Counted from the first letter of the stretch, positions 46,159 through 55,629 are shown. The stretch is DNA of 64,000 nucleotides from Clostridium sp. CX1 (GCF_025398335.1 NZ_JAODOO010000006.1:62001-126000); one strand, 5' to 3'. The notes: a model not told the origin generated them from the letters alone. Numbers and translations are program-made.

Positions 46159-47274
46159 TTAAAGATTCAAGGAGTTTAAAACCTCTAAAACTCTTTCATT
46201 ACTTTTTCTATCTTTAACTGCTAGTCTTATGTAGTTTTCGTTTAAACCTTTAAAGTTATTGCATTTTCTTATTGCAATTTCCTTTTCTAAACAAAGCTCA
46301 TATAGCTCATGGCAGTTTGTGTTTTTTAATTTACAAAGTATAAAATTGCTGTAGCTGTTATACACCTTTTCTATAAAACTTACTTTTTCAAGGTTACAGA
46401 GCATAAACTGCCTTTCCTTATCAATCCATTCTATAGACTTTTCTATATATCCCTTATCTTTTAAAACATATTTTACTGCTAATTCTGCAAAACAGTTTAT
46501 ATTCCATGGATTTTGTTTATCTTGTATTTTATTTATTAAAGTCATATTTTTAGTTATACCATATCCAAATCTTACTCCTGGCATAGCATAAAATTTCGTT
46601 AAAGCCCTTATTATAAATAAACAGCTATATTTTTCTACTTCCTTTAAAAAGCTAAAACCTCTTTTTCCAGTAAACTCAATGAAGGCCTCATCTATGACAA
46701 CTACCTTACAATTCTTCTCGCAGTAATCCAATATAGATTTAAACACTTCCTTATCCAATACCATTCCATTAGGATTATTGGGGTTTGCTATAATTAAAGC
46801 CTCTGATTCCTTTAATTTTTCTAATATATCTTCATAATTATAAGTCATATCCTCCTTCATAAGAGAATATGCAATACTACAGCCCCATTTTGCTGCACTT
46901 TTTTCATACTCTATAAAGGAAGGTATAGGTATGCATACTTTACTGAAGCAGCTTATAACTAGATCTATAATTTCTGCAGCACCATTTCCAAGAACTATAT
47001 TATCCTCACTTATCTGCAGTCCGCTACCAAGACCATATGTACTTTCCTTATGTTGAGATATAAAATAACTTTCACTAAATTTTATATACTCCTTTAAGGA
47101 TTTTCTTAACTCTCTATACTTTATATCAGGATATCTCTCCATACTTTCCAAGGCTTCATTTACATGTTCCTTAAAGCTTTTAGGTATTCCTAAAGGGTTA
47201 ATATTTGAGCTAAAATCTAAAAGCTCTATTCCCTTTAATATTCCCTCTGTGTATACATCTCCTCCATGCTCCAC
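46159..47274 (-). CDS. cobD: L-threonine-O-3-phosphate decarboxylase CobD
   Basis: PLP enzyme making (R)-1-amino-2-propanol phosphate, the nucleotide-loop linker. About 371 residues. Marks are EHGGDVY, LLDFSSNINPLGIP, NIVLGNGAAEIIDL, LIIANPNNPNGMVL, KVVVIDEAFIEF and the PLP-Lys in RALTKFYAMPGVRFGYG. Start GTG 47274 is chosen, 8 nt from AGGAGG; GTG 47283 touches that site. With pduX and cbiB it completes the aminopropanol arm. Confidence 0.93.
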   Translation of the reverse strand: MEHGGDVYTEGILKGIELLDFSSNINPLGIPKSFKEHVNEALESMERYPDIKYRELRKSLKEYIKFSESYFISQHKESTYGLGSGLQISEDNIVLGNGAAEIIDLVISCFSKVCIPIPSFIEYEKSAAKWGCSIAYSLMKEDMTYNYEDILEKLKESEALIIANPNNPNGMVLDKEVFKSILDYCEKNCKVVVIDEAFIEFTGKRGFSFLKEVEKYSCLFIIRALTKFYAMPGVRFGYGITKNMTLINKIQDKQNPWNINCFAELAVKYVLKDKGYIEKSIEWIDKERQFMLCNLEKVSFIEKVYNSYSNFILCKLKNTNCHELYELCLEKEIAIRKCNNFKGLNENYIRLAVKDRKSNERVLEVLNSLNL

Positions 47275-47342
47275 TGTTATCACCTCCTATACTCTTATTT
47301 TGAACTAATATCAGCTTCTTTTATTTTCTAACAACAGATAGT

Positions 47343-48317
47343 TTATGAGCTGATAGTAGTTAAAACTACAGCTGCATATAAAATCATCATCAGAGTTTCT
47401 GCTGCATACATAAGTTTTACAGAGTCATTTATATGTTCAAAGCTTAACTCCTTTATCTTATCTCCAATGGTAGGCTTATAGACCACTTCCCCAAAATACA
47501 CGTTGGTGCCACCGAGCTGTACTTTCATAGCTCCTGCAGCTGCCCCTTCCGGATAAGCACAATTAGGACTTTTATGATTTTTTCTGTCTCTAATCATTAT
47601 CTTAAAGCTTTCCACCATATTTCCTTTTACCACAAAAGCAACTACGCATATAAGAAAACCAGTAATTCTAGCAGGTATAAAATTAAAAACATCATCTACC
47701 TTAGCTGGAAAAAAGCCTATATGTCTATATTTTTCATTCATATAACCAAGCATTGAATCCATAGTGTTAATGCCCTTATACATCATAGCCAGTGGTGCTC
47801 CACCTATAATGGCATAAAATAATGGTGCTATTACTCCATCTGCAGCATTTTCTGCTACCGTTTCTACATCTGCTCTTATTATCTCTTTATCACTAAGTTC
47901 TGTTGTATCCCTTCCCACTATATATGATAGCTTTACTCTGGCATCTCCTAAATTGTTATCCTTTAATGCATAGTAAACCTTTTTAGCTTCCTGTGCTAGG
48001 CACTTAGCAGCTAAAGTTGTCCATATTATAACTGTATTTATAATAATATATAGCCAAGTAATATCCCCTATTAACTTTAATAATATAAATGGAATCATAA
48101 AGCTTATGGATGCTACAATGACTACTATCAATCCTCCAAAAAACTTAATTCCTTTATTTGTTTTACAAAACTTTCTTCCCCTCTTTTCTAAGAAGGATAT
48201 AAGCTTTCCTATATATATAACAGGATGAGGGAACCAATAGGGATCTCCTATTATCCAGTCAAGTATAACTGCTAAAAATATAGCTATTGTATTAGTGATA
48301 AAAAAAGATGTAATCAA
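47343..48317 (-). CDS. cbiB: Adenosylcobinamide-phosphate synthase CbiB
   Basis: Membrane enzyme joining aminopropanol phosphate to adenosylcobyric acid. 324 residues. Marks are LDWIIGDPYWFPHPVIYIGKL, LSYIVGRDTTELSDKEIIRA, TVAENAADGVIAPLFYAIIG and KNHKSPNCAYPEGAAAGAM. The start is TTG 48317, 7 nt after GGAGG. 24 bp separate it from cbiP. Confidence 0.96.
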   Translation of the reverse strand: MITSFFITNTIAIFLAVILDWIIGDPYWFPHPVIYIGKLISFLEKRGRKFCKTNKGIKFFGGLIVVIVASISFMIPFILLKLIGDITWLYIIINTVIIWTTLAAKCLAQEAKKVYYALKDNNLGDARVKLSYIVGRDTTELSDKEIIRADVETVAENAADGVIAPLFYAIIGGAPLAMMYKGINTMDSMLGYMNEKYRHIGFFPAKVDDVFNFIPARITGFLICVVAFVVKGNMVESFKIMIRDRKNHKSPNCAYPEGAAAGAMKVQLGGTNVYFGEVVYKPTIGDKIKELSFEHINDSVKLMYAAETLMMILYAAVVLTTISS

Positions 48318-48341
48318 ACCGTTCCCTCCAACCTTTTTAAA

Positions 48342-49859
48342 TTATTTTTTTATGTTCATAATTTCATAAATTTTGTTCATATCTATATTAGCCCTTACGA
48401 TATCTGCCAGTTTATCTAGTTCTAATTCCCTAAGACTCTCATAGGTACCGGATTTTTTTGTTTTCATTCCCTTTTTCACTCTAATTCTATTTAACATATA
48501 TTCTCTAAAATCTACTCCGTCGAAAATTCCATGTATATAAGTTCCCATTATATTTCTGTCTGTATTAATTGCTCCGTCAAGAATTTCAACCTTTTCTCCA
48601 TTTTTATCTAGTATTCTAAATAGAGGCTTTGCATTCTTTCCATAGGTGCATATTCCCATATGAATTTCATATCCATAGGTTTTTAATTTTATATTTTCCA
48701 TGGAATTATCCTCATTATACACATTGAAGTCTTCTATACTTTCAGCATTTACTCTAGTAGTTACCTTTTCTTCTTCAAAAATTGTTTCTATATCTAAAAG
48801 TCCCATAGCTTCTACTTCCTTAACCTCAGTTTCAACGCCATAAGGGTCCTTTATGAGCTTTCCAAGTATCTGATACCCACCGCAAATTCCCATTACTAAA
48901 CCTGTTTTGCTATATTCCTTAATAGCTCTCTCAAGACCGCACTCCCTTAACTTAAGTAGATCTTCAATAGTATTCTTACTTCCTGGAATTATTAGTAAAT
49001 CAGGGTGACCAAATTCTTCTAAGGAATTTATAAATCTCACTGAGACATCTGCTTCACTTTTTAGGGCATCTAAATCTGTGAAATTAGATATATGAGGAAG
49101 TTTAATTACAGCTATATCTATAGGTGCTGTAACCTTAGTATTAAATTGTACTGCACCATCTTCATCTTCAAGAGCTAGATTAAAATAAGGGACTACACCT
49201 AAACAAGGCACTTTTATTATGTCCTCAAGCATAGTAAGCCCTGGTTTTAATATCTCCACATCTCCCCTAAACTTATTTATTATAGTACCTTTAACCCTCT
49301 TTCCTTCATCTTCAGTGAAAAGCACCATAGTTCCTGCAAGAGATGCAAATACTCCTCCTTTATCAATATCTCCTGCCAAAAGCACAGGAGCATCTACAAG
49401 TTCAGCCATTCCCATATTTACAATGTCTCTATCTCTTAGATTAATTTCTGCAGGACTCCCTGCCCCTTCCATAACAATTATGTCAAATTCCTTTTCCATC
49501 TTTTCGAACTGTTCTTTAAGCATATCCCTAAACTCTAACTTCATGTTGTGATATTCCATAGCTGTACTGTTACCATAAACCTTCCCATTAACTATGATTT
49601 GACACTTTTTATCTGAAGTAGGTTTTAAAAGTATAGGATTCATATAAGCCTCTGGTTGAAGTCCCGAAGCATAAGCTTGAAGTACCTGAGCACGTCCCAT
49701 CTCTTTTCCATCTAAAGTTATGTAAGAATTTAAAGACATATTTTGTGATTTAAAAGGACAAACTGAATATCCATCCTGCTTAAATATTCTACAAAGTGCT
49801 GTTACTAATATACTCTTTCCTACTGATGATCCCGTTCCTTGTATCATTATCTTAGCCAT
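48342..49859 (-). CDS. cbiP: Cobyric acid synthase CbiP
   Basis: Amidates the b, d, e and g side chains of adenosylcobyrinate a,c-diamide. 505 residues. The P-loop is [40 protein letters not shown], the glutaminase Cys in [12 protein letters not shown], and [10 protein letters not shown] are present. It is the first gene downstream of the cobalamin riboswitch and its two terminators, and GGGGGAGA precedes the ATG. Confidence 0.97.
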   Translation of the reverse strand: MAKIMIQGTGSSVGKSILVTALCRIFKQDGYSVCPFKSQNMSLNSYITLDGKEMGRAQVLQAYASGLQPEAYMNPILLKPTSDKKCQIIVNGKVYGNSTAMEYHNMKLEFRDMLKEQFEKMEKEFDIIVMEGAGSPAEINLRDRDIVNMGMAELVDAPVLLAGDIDKGGVFASLAGTMVLFTEDEGKRVKGTIINKFRGDVEILKPGLTMLEDIIKVPCLGVVPYFNLALEDEDGAVQFNTKVTAPIDIAVIKLPHISNFTDLDALKSEADVSVRFINSLEEFGHPDLLIIPGSKNTIEDLLKLRECGLERAIKEYSKTGLVMGICGGYQILGKLIKDPYGVETEVKEVEAMGLLDIETIFEEEKVTTRVNAESIEDFNVYNEDNSMENIKLKTYGYEIHMGICTYGKNAKPLFRILDKNGEKVEILDGAINTDRNIMGTYIHGIFDGVDFREYMLNRIRVKKGMKTKKSGTYESLRELELDKLADIVRANIDMNKIYEIMNIKK

Positions 49860-49944
49860 GACTATCTCCCCCTTATAAAACTTCCATGTAGCATTTATAC
49901 CACTCTATGTTCTATTTATTTATAGTTAAACTTTAGTATTACTA

Positions 49945-49982
49945 AAAATAAAAGCAGTAAACCCTGAAAGTTTACTGCTTTT
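49945..49982 (-). terminator. Second terminator in the cobalamin leader
   Basis: A perfect 13-bp stem, AAAAGCAGTAAAC (49950-49962) with GTTTACTGCTTTT (49970-49982), and a 7-base loop. U-rich RNA follows on the minus strand. It sits only 10 bp after the first terminator and before cbiP. Confidence 0.82.
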
Positions 49983-49992
49983 AACATCACTG

Positions 49993-50011
49993 AAAAACCG
50001 GCTAAAGCCAG
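49993..50011 (-). terminator. First terminator after the cobalamin riboswitch
   Basis: CCGGC (49998-50002) and GCCAG (50007-50011) form a short GC-rich stem with a four-base loop, followed on the minus strand by TTTTT. It is in the right position to be the riboswitch expression platform. Confidence 0.7.
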
Positions 50012-50049
50012 ACATCATATTAAAAGTACTCTCCCTCCGAAAGTCCATA

Positions 50050-50215
50050 AAACATATTAGGCAGGTCTCCTGACTTATGATTCTTCCTCCCCTTTACCTT
50101 CCTCTAAATAGAGTGGTTTAACAAAGGTTCGTCCTCAAATACAGTAGCGGGGGCTGTAGCGGATTCTAACCGCATTCCCTTTTCACCTTTTTTTAAAAGG
50201 CACCTATATAAATTA
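50050..50215 (-). ncRNA. Cobalamin riboswitch
   Basis: The minus strand carries the B12 box AGTCAGGAGACCTGCC (50060-50075) and the core GGGAATGCGGTTAGAATCCG followed by ACAGCCCCCGCTACTGT, preceded by AGGTGCC. Adenosylcobalamin binding should reduce expression of the long operon starting at cbiP. A TTGACA (50256-50261, minus) lies just upstream as a possible -35, but the -10 is not convincing. Confidence 0.96.
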
Positions 50216-50322
50216 TTTTATTTTACACTTTTAGTTTATTATAAGCTTCATTATATGTCAATGGCTTCTAAGGTATCCATTAACTCCATATCAGTTACAA
50301 ATGCAGAAACTACAAGCTCTAT

Positions 50323-51048
50323 TTATTTTATATTATATTGAACTAAAAAATCAGTATCATTAATTACTACCTCATAGTTATCGTCTCTTATTATTTTATG
50401 ATCTTCTGAAAACACCAATGCTCTTTTAAATACTCCCTCTACATACTGAAAATCATGAGTAGAACATATTATGGTCTTGCCGCTTTCATTTAACCTAGTC
50501 AAAAGGGTTCTTAAAAAATTTTTTCCCTTTGGATCTATGCCATTCATAGGCTCGTCCAAAACTAAAACCTCTGGATTTAAAGCAAGTACACTAGCTATAG
50601 CTACTCTTTTCTTTTCTCCACCACTTAAGTTATAAGGCTCTCTATCCTTTAAATCCTCAATATCTAAAAGTCTTAAACAATCACCAACTCTTCTCTCCAC
50701 TTCTTTCTCATCCATACCCATTTGTCTTAATCCAAAGGCTACTTCTTCATAAACATTAGAACAGAAAAGCTGAGCATCAGAGTTTTGGAATACAAAACCA
50801 ACCTTTTTGTGAAAACCCTTTGAAAAATTGTTATTTCCCAGTACCTTACTGTTTATTTCTTCTCCATTAAAATAATATTTTCCTTCAGTTGGAAATATTA
50901 TGCCATTTATCAACTTTAAAAAAGTTGACTTTCCACTACCATTTGGACCTATTAACGCTACTGATTCTCCTTCTTTAATGGTTACATTTATATCTCGCAA
51001 AACTTCAATATCCTTGTATTTAAACCAACTGTTCTTAACTTCAATCAT
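50323..51048 (-). CDS. cbiO: ECF transporter ATPase (CbiO-like)
   Basis: 241-residue A component of a cobalt/nickel-type ECF importer. Walker A is IGPNGSGKSTF, the Q-loop GFVFQNSDAQLF is typical of ECF A subunits, the signature is LSGGEKKRVAIAS, Walker B VLVLDEPMNGIDP and the switch His in CSTHD. It follows a T component by 11 bp. It lies outside and upstream of the cobalamin riboswitch unit; as the only CbiO-type gene here it may also power CbiMNQ (inference). Confidence 0.93.
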   Translation of the reverse strand: MIEVKNSWFKYKDIEVLRDINVTIKEGESVALIGPNGSGKSTFLKLINGIIFPTEGKYYFNGEEINSKVLGNNNFSKGFHKKVGFVFQNSDAQLFCSNVYEEVAFGLRQMGMDEKEVERRVGDCLRLLDIEDLKDREPYNLSGGEKKRVAIASVLALNPEVLVLDEPMNGIDPKGKNFLRTLLTRLNESGKTIICSTHDFQYVEGVFKRALVFSEDHKIIRDDNYEVVINDTDFLVQYNIK

Positions 51049-51059
51049 TTTCTCACATC

Positions 51060-51851
51060 CTACTTAAAGTAAAAATACATCATTATTATTAATACATTTA
51101 CAAAAGAGTATAAAATATCTTTAAAAGTAAAACTAAATTTTGAATAAGCCTTGTATTCTCCAGTAAAACCTCTACATTCCATTGCAGAATACATTTCATC
51201 TCCAAGCTCCTTTGACTTTAAAAATAAGTTACCCATTATTTTAGTTAAGGAAGAATATTTACTGCTATTTCTCCCCACAGACCTCAGCTTTAAAGCATAA
51301 AACATTTCAAGGGAAAACTCACCTAATATATAAATGTATTTTATTGTAATGTCAAATACTAATATAAATATATCTGGTATAAAAAAAATCTTTAGACACT
51401 TAGTGATATCATGCCATCTTGTGGTATAAGATAACAGATTTATAGATATTATAGTTCCTGTAACCTTAAAGAGTAGTAAAATACTGTTTCTAACGTTTCC
51501 CATTATTATAGAAGGTGTCAACATTACTATAGTAAATAATGGCACCATTAAACTTAAAGCTAATATTTTCTTTATTTCTCTTACATCTAATAAGGCAACT
51601 AGTAATAATAGATATGCATCAATAATTAAAACATATGTAAACTCTTGAGATAACGCTATTAACAATATATTTAATACTGTAAAGATAAGCTTAATAAGAG
51701 GATTTAGCTTGTATACAAAACCATTGCCAGTTATACCATTTCTCTTTATTAGAGACAGTATATGAATAATAGACATTATGCTTTTATCTATAAAGCTATC
51801 TTTATCCTTCTTAGGTATGTAATCATCTTTTTTATAAAGCCAATCTTCCAT
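51060..51851 (-). CDS. ECF transporter T component (second CbiQ-like)
   Basis: About 263 residues with four to six hydrophobic segments. T-component features are FVYKLNPLIKLIFTVLNILLIALS, YALKLRSVGRNSSKY and SAMECRGFTGEYKAYSK, with the two R-G coupling motifs. Start ATG 51851 is preferred, with AAGGTG 6 nt upstream. It pairs with cbiO downstream. No S component is adjacent. This second CbiQ is clearly different from the one at 44413. Confidence 0.87.
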   Translation of the reverse strand: MEDWLYKKDDYIPKKDKDSFIDKSIMSIIHILSLIKRNGITGNGFVYKLNPLIKLIFTVLNILLIALSQEFTYVLIIDAYLLLLVALLDVREIKKILALSLMVPLFTIVMLTPSIIMGNVRNSILLLFKVTGTIISINLLSYTTRWHDITKCLKIFFIPDIFILVFDITIKYIYILGEFSLEMFYALKLRSVGRNSSKYSSLTKIMGNLFLKSKELGDEMYSAMECRGFTGEYKAYSKFSFTFKDILYSFVNVLIIMMYFYFK

Positions 51852-52043
51852 AGTATACACCTTCACATTTCATCATAGTCTTATAACGTTCTTATGGATA
51901 AATACAATGTCGATTTATGTAAAAATTTATAAATTTCTGAATTTAATATTTTGTAAAAAAATTACTCTTATGTGCTTATGTTAAAAATATATCATAAATC
52001 TCCAATTAATGCAATTAATTTGTCCTGCGATTCCTTAATAGAC

Positions 52044-52086
52044 AATAAAAAAACTATGGACAGAACCTTTTATTCCCGCCATAGTT
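52044..52086 (-). terminator. Terminator of the 32-residue membrane peptide gene
   Basis: AACTATGG (52052-52059) pairs with CCATAGTT (52079-52086), and the A-run 52047-52053 gives U on the minus strand. The stem begins at the stop codon of the peptide gene. Confidence 0.75.
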
Positions 52087-52183
52087 ATTTTTTTCGAAAA
52101 AATATTATAAAAAACACCAATAACACAACTATAGTTAATATCACAGCCACTATGCTGCACATTAATATCATAGCTTCTATCAT
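52085..52183 (-). CDS. Tiny single-span membrane peptide, 32 residues
   Basis: A short frame with AGGTGA 4-5 nt upstream of the ATG at 52183. The product is MIEAM followed by about 23 hydrophobic residues (ILMCSIVAVILTIVVLLVFF) and a basic end FFRKK, a clear single membrane span with N-out/C-in charge pattern. It has its own terminator, immediately after the stop. No homologue is recognised. It lies between the amino-acid permease and the second CbiQ; it could be a small transporter accessory, but that is only a guess. Confidence 0.6.
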   Translation of the reverse strand: MIEAMILMCSIVAVILTIVVLLVFFIIFFRKK

Positions 52184-52300
52184 TTAATCACCTCGAAATA
52201 TTATTTAATGTTGCAAAGTTCAAGAGTCAGAAAAATTATACAATCTAATCCTTCTGACTCCTCCAATAATGTCAGGTTAAAAAGTTGTTAACTAGCATAA

Positions 52301-53650
52301 TTATACACTAGCAGAACTGTTTGAACTAGTATCTTTATTTTTTATATACATATAAACAGGTAAGCCTATTAAAGTAACCCCAAGACCAAATAAAGCATTT
52401 TCAGTTCCTGTGATAAGTGTACTAATCACAACATAGAGAGCCCCAGCTACTCCAATTATCGGTACTATAGGATAAAAAGGAACCTTATAAGAATCTTCAC
52501 TGATAAGCTCTTTATGATTTTTTCTTAGTACAAACACCCCAAATATTCCTAAGATAAAGAACAACCACATAACAAATACAGCTAGATCCGTTAATGTATC
52601 GTAAGAACCTGATAAAGCATATAAGCAAGCCAATATTGACTCAAATATTATGGCATTAGCAGGAATTGCTTCCTTTTCTGTTAACTTACCAAAGAACTTT
52701 TTAAATACAAATAGGTTGTCTGCAGCCATAGCATAAGGAATTCTTGCCCCAGTCATTATGAATGCACTTATGCACCCAGTTATGGATATTAGTATACCTG
52801 CTGCAATAAGCTTTTCTCCTATTGGTCCGAAAAGTATAACTGCTGCATCTGAAGCTGCTTTTTGGGAAACTGCAACATCCGCTGCCGGCATAGTATTTAT
52901 TATTGCTAAGTTGACCCCTAAATATGCAATTGTTATGATTGTAAGACCAAAGACTATAGCTTTTGGTAAATCCTTTGCAGGATTTTTCATTTCTTCAGAC
53001 ATATTAGCAACGGCAATCCAACCTTCATAAGCAAATAATACTCCTAGCAGCGCAGCTCCAAATCCAGCGCCGGTACTCACTTCAGTGGACATAGGCGTAA
53101 AGTTGTGAACCTTTCCCATAAGTAAACCAAATACTATTATAACACCAATAGGTACTAGCTTGCCTATTGTAAATAGAACGGCAAACTTAGTACCAAACTT
53201 GGTTGATACTAGATTTACTATAGTCAAAAATATAATTAGGCCAACAGCCATTCCCTTTTGCTGTGCTGGTGTTAAATCTATAAAGCTAGTACATTGTGTT
53301 GCAAATACAACAGCAAGTGCTGCATCAATTCCTGGATAGTATATCAAGGTCTGTACCCAACCAAGTAAAAAAGCCCACTTTTCACCATATAAGTCTTTAA
53401 GGTATGCGAAAAGTCCTCCTGTTTTAGGTATAGCAGAGCCAATCTCTGCAATTGTTAATGCCCCAGCCATAGTTATTAGGCACCCAACTATCCAAGCTAA
53501 TATTCCAAGTCCAGGTGCTCCTGTATTTTTAAAAACCTGTGCTGGTTTAAAAAACACACCACTTCCTATAACTATACCAACTACAAGCATTGTTGCCTGC
53601 CCCAATTTAATTTCTCTCTTTAAAACTGGCATATTACCCTTTTTCTCCAT
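52301..53650 (-). CDS. APC-family amino acid permease
   Basis: 449 residues, about twelve transmembrane helices. APC superfamily marks are MLVVGIVIGSGVFFKPAQVF (first helix, substrate-binding GSG), AEIGSAIPKTGGLFAYLKDLYG, FAYEGWIAVANMSEEMKNPAKDLPKA and GARIPYAMAADN. It is closest in style to SteT/LAT-type exchangers. It lies 20 bp after ortB in the same direction, so it probably carries a substrate or product of that pathway (ornithine, alanine or a related amino acid; inference). Confidence 0.92.
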   Translation of the reverse strand: MEKKGNMPVLKREIKLGQATMLVVGIVIGSGVFFKPAQVFKNTGAPGLGILAWIVGCLITMAGALTIAEIGSAIPKTGGLFAYLKDLYGEKWAFLLGWVQTLIYYPGIDAALAVVFATQCTSFIDLTPAQQKGMAVGLIIFLTIVNLVSTKFGTKFAVLFTIGKLVPIGVIIVFGLLMGKVHNFTPMSTEVSTGAGFGAALLGVLFAYEGWIAVANMSEEMKNPAKDLPKAIVFGLTIITIAYLGVNLAIINTMPAADVAVSQKAASDAAVILFGPIGEKLIAAGILISITGCISAFIMTGARIPYAMAADNLFVFKKFFGKLTEKEAIPANAIIFESILACLYALSGSYDTLTDLAVFVMWLFFILGIFGVFVLRKNHKELISEDSYKVPFYPIVPIIGVAGALYVVISTLITGTENALFGLGVTLIGLPVYMYIKNKDTSSNSSASV

Positions 53651-53670
53651 ATAAGCCCCCCCTAATACAC

Positions 53671-55092
53671 TTACACTATTTCCACAGCTAATTCCCTAAG
53701 GGTTTCTATTACAAATTTTCTATCGGACCTAGTATCCTCTATTAAAAAACTAATATCCTTTTCATTTGCACTTGAAGCATTAACATGCTTAACAGCATTC
53801 TTAATATATGACTTTCTTAATTTACTCATATCCTCAAATCTAGTATTTATGAAAGATGGATGCTGTGGAAGTATAATATTTACTCCTGGCTTTTCCTCTT
53901 CTGGATCTCCGAATTTTATCTCTATACCCCTTGACCTAGCAAAGGAAAGCTGAGCTAATGGATGTTTTCCTGCTCCTGTATACTCTGTTTCCTGTACCAC
54001 TATTACTGCATTCTCATCCAACTCCCTTGCTAATGCAAAGGCAGCAGTTAGTGATGTGTTTCCTGCAGGTCCTCTTTCCATTCCCTCAAGAACTGATAAA
54101 GCCTCTGTGATGTAGAACACTTCTCCCTGTTTAACTGTTAAAAATTCATCCATATATCTTAAGGTTCTTGCCGCACTTCTAGGCACATCTGAGTGATCTG
54201 GATTAGTGGCATAAGGTACACCAAAACCAGTATGACCGGTAGTAAAGGACTTTCTATTAAAATCTTTATCTGATGCCATATGAAGACCAGAAAGATCAAC
54301 GCTTGCTCCATAAATCTTTGTATTTACAGCTCCAGCTTTCATAAGTCCTCTTGCAGTGCCGGTTAGATTGCCGCCTCCTGCTTGAGTAGCTATAACATAG
54401 TCTGGATCTCGTCCAAGAAGTTCTCTACACTGCATTGCTATTTCATATCCTAAAGACTCTACTCCAGCTATACCGTAGGTAGAATAAAGTGAAGCATTAA
54501 AGTATCCTGTTTCCTCTAAAACTCTAAGGTAAGAATAGAAAAGCTCCGGTCCTACAGAAAGCTGAACAACTTCTGCACCTAAGGATTCACATTTTCTCTG
54601 TTTTTCAAGTATCTCTGGTTGTCCAGTTTTCTTCGAGTCAAAGCACTCTTGGACAATTATACAGTTTAGATTTCTCATAGCTGCCTGTGATGCTACTGCT
54701 GCTCCATAATTCCCGCTAGTGGCTGCTGCTATCCCTTTAAATCCTAATTGTTTAGCTTGGTAGGCAGATATAGATGCCCTTCTGTCTTTAAAACTACCAG
54801 ATGGATTGCATTGTTCATCTTTTACAAAAATCCTTGCCCCTTTACCCTTTGGTGCAGTTTTCCTTGCTAAGGAAGTTAAATTTTTCAATTCTAAAAGAGG
54901 GGTATTTCCTACTCCCACTTCCCTTTGAATCTTTATTATATCCTCAAGGCTGTATCCAGTATCCTGCATCATTCCCTCATAGTCAAAAGCTATACCGCCA
55001 GATTCATATTTAGAATAATCAATACCTGTAGCCTTTTTCATTATTTCACTATTTCTTGACATAACTGCTTCATAACTATTATCCATTGTCAT
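53671..55092 (-). CDS. ortB: 2-amino-4-ketopentanoate thiolase, beta subunit
   Basis: PLP-dependent subunit of the enzyme that splits 2-amino-4-ketopentanoate with CoA to D-alanine and acetyl-CoA, the last step of oxidative ornithine fermentation. 473 residues. Threonine-synthase-like fold: NPSGSFKDRRAS (PLP-Lys in SFKDRR), ATSGNYGAAVASQ, IATQAGGGNLTGTARG and GVPYATNPDHSDVPRSA. The stop of ortA and the ATG overlap by one base (TAATG), with AGGTG supplied by ortA. Other genes of the pathway (oraS, oraE, ord) are absent from the window. Confidence 0.93.
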   Translation of the reverse strand: MTMDNSYEAVMSRNSEIMKKATGIDYSKYESGGIAFDYEGMMQDTGYSLEDIIKIQREVGVGNTPLLELKNLTSLARKTAPKGKGARIFVKDEQCNPSGSFKDRRASISAYQAKQLGFKGIAAATSGNYGAAVASQAAMRNLNCIIVQECFDSKKTGQPEILEKQRKCESLGAEVVQLSVGPELFYSYLRVLEETGYFNASLYSTYGIAGVESLGYEIAMQCRELLGRDPDYVIATQAGGGNLTGTARGLMKAGAVNTKIYGASVDLSGLHMASDKDFNRKSFTTGHTGFGVPYATNPDHSDVPRSAARTLRYMDEFLTVKQGEVFYITEALSVLEGMERGPAGNTSLTAAFALARELDENAVIVVQETEYTGAGKHPLAQLSFARSRGIEIKFGDPEEEKPGVNIILPQHPSFINTRFEDMSKLRKSYIKNAVKHVNASSANEKDISFLIEDTRSDRKFVIETLRELAVEIV

Positions 55093-55403
55093 TAAATTTC
55101 ACCTGCCTTAACAATGTTTCTTATCTGCATGTCAATTTCTAAAAGTTCTGGAACATATTCTTCTCCAAAATTGTGTATATATCTCGGATTGACTTCTACC
55201 AATTCACCTTCTACTCTTCTCCCTGTCAAAGTTATTACAGAAACCTTATCTCCTACTTCTGAGTCACTATTTAAGAATCCCTTTACCCACATCTCTAGCG
55301 GAACCTTTTTAGTATCCTCTGGGATCTTTCCTGTTCGTTCTTCTGGTTTTAATACAATGCTGTGAATTTGCACCCAATCTCCCTTAATTGCTTTTAAATT
55401 CAT
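55092..55403 (-). CDS. ortA: 2-amino-4-ketopentanoate thiolase, alpha subunit
   Basis: 103-residue small subunit that partners OrtB. Marks are WVQIHSIVLKPEERTGKIPEDT, PLEMWVKGFL, VITLTGRRVEGELVEVNP and HNFGEEYVPELLEID, characteristic of OrtA. The ATG at 55403 has AGGGGG about 10 nt upstream. It is first in the ortA-ortB-permease operon. Confidence 0.94.
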   Translation of the reverse strand: MNLKAIKGDWVQIHSIVLKPEERTGKIPEDTKKVPLEMWVKGFLNSDSEVGDKVSVITLTGRRVEGELVEVNPRYIHNFGEEYVPELLEIDMQIRNIVKAGEI

Positions 55404-55600
55404 TTTCCATATGCCCCCTTTTAATCAATGTTTTCTCTCATGCTGGAAATAATATAATTATAGCACATTTTTCGAATATTTTTAATATTTAAAAATCAAT
55501 GATGATATTATAAAAAAATATGAGGATTACCATATATATTTATTCCGGTATTTGTATTTTAATAACACTCTATTAGATTAAACTGTTGATATATACACAC

Positions 55601-55629
55601 TAAAAGAGGTAGTCCAAACCGGACTACCT
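55601..55629 (-). terminator. Terminator of the CDP-alcohol transferase gene
   Basis: AGGTAGTCC (55607-55615) pairs perfectly with GGACTACCT (55621-55629), loop AAACC. On the minus strand CTTTTAG follows. Confidence 0.7.
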
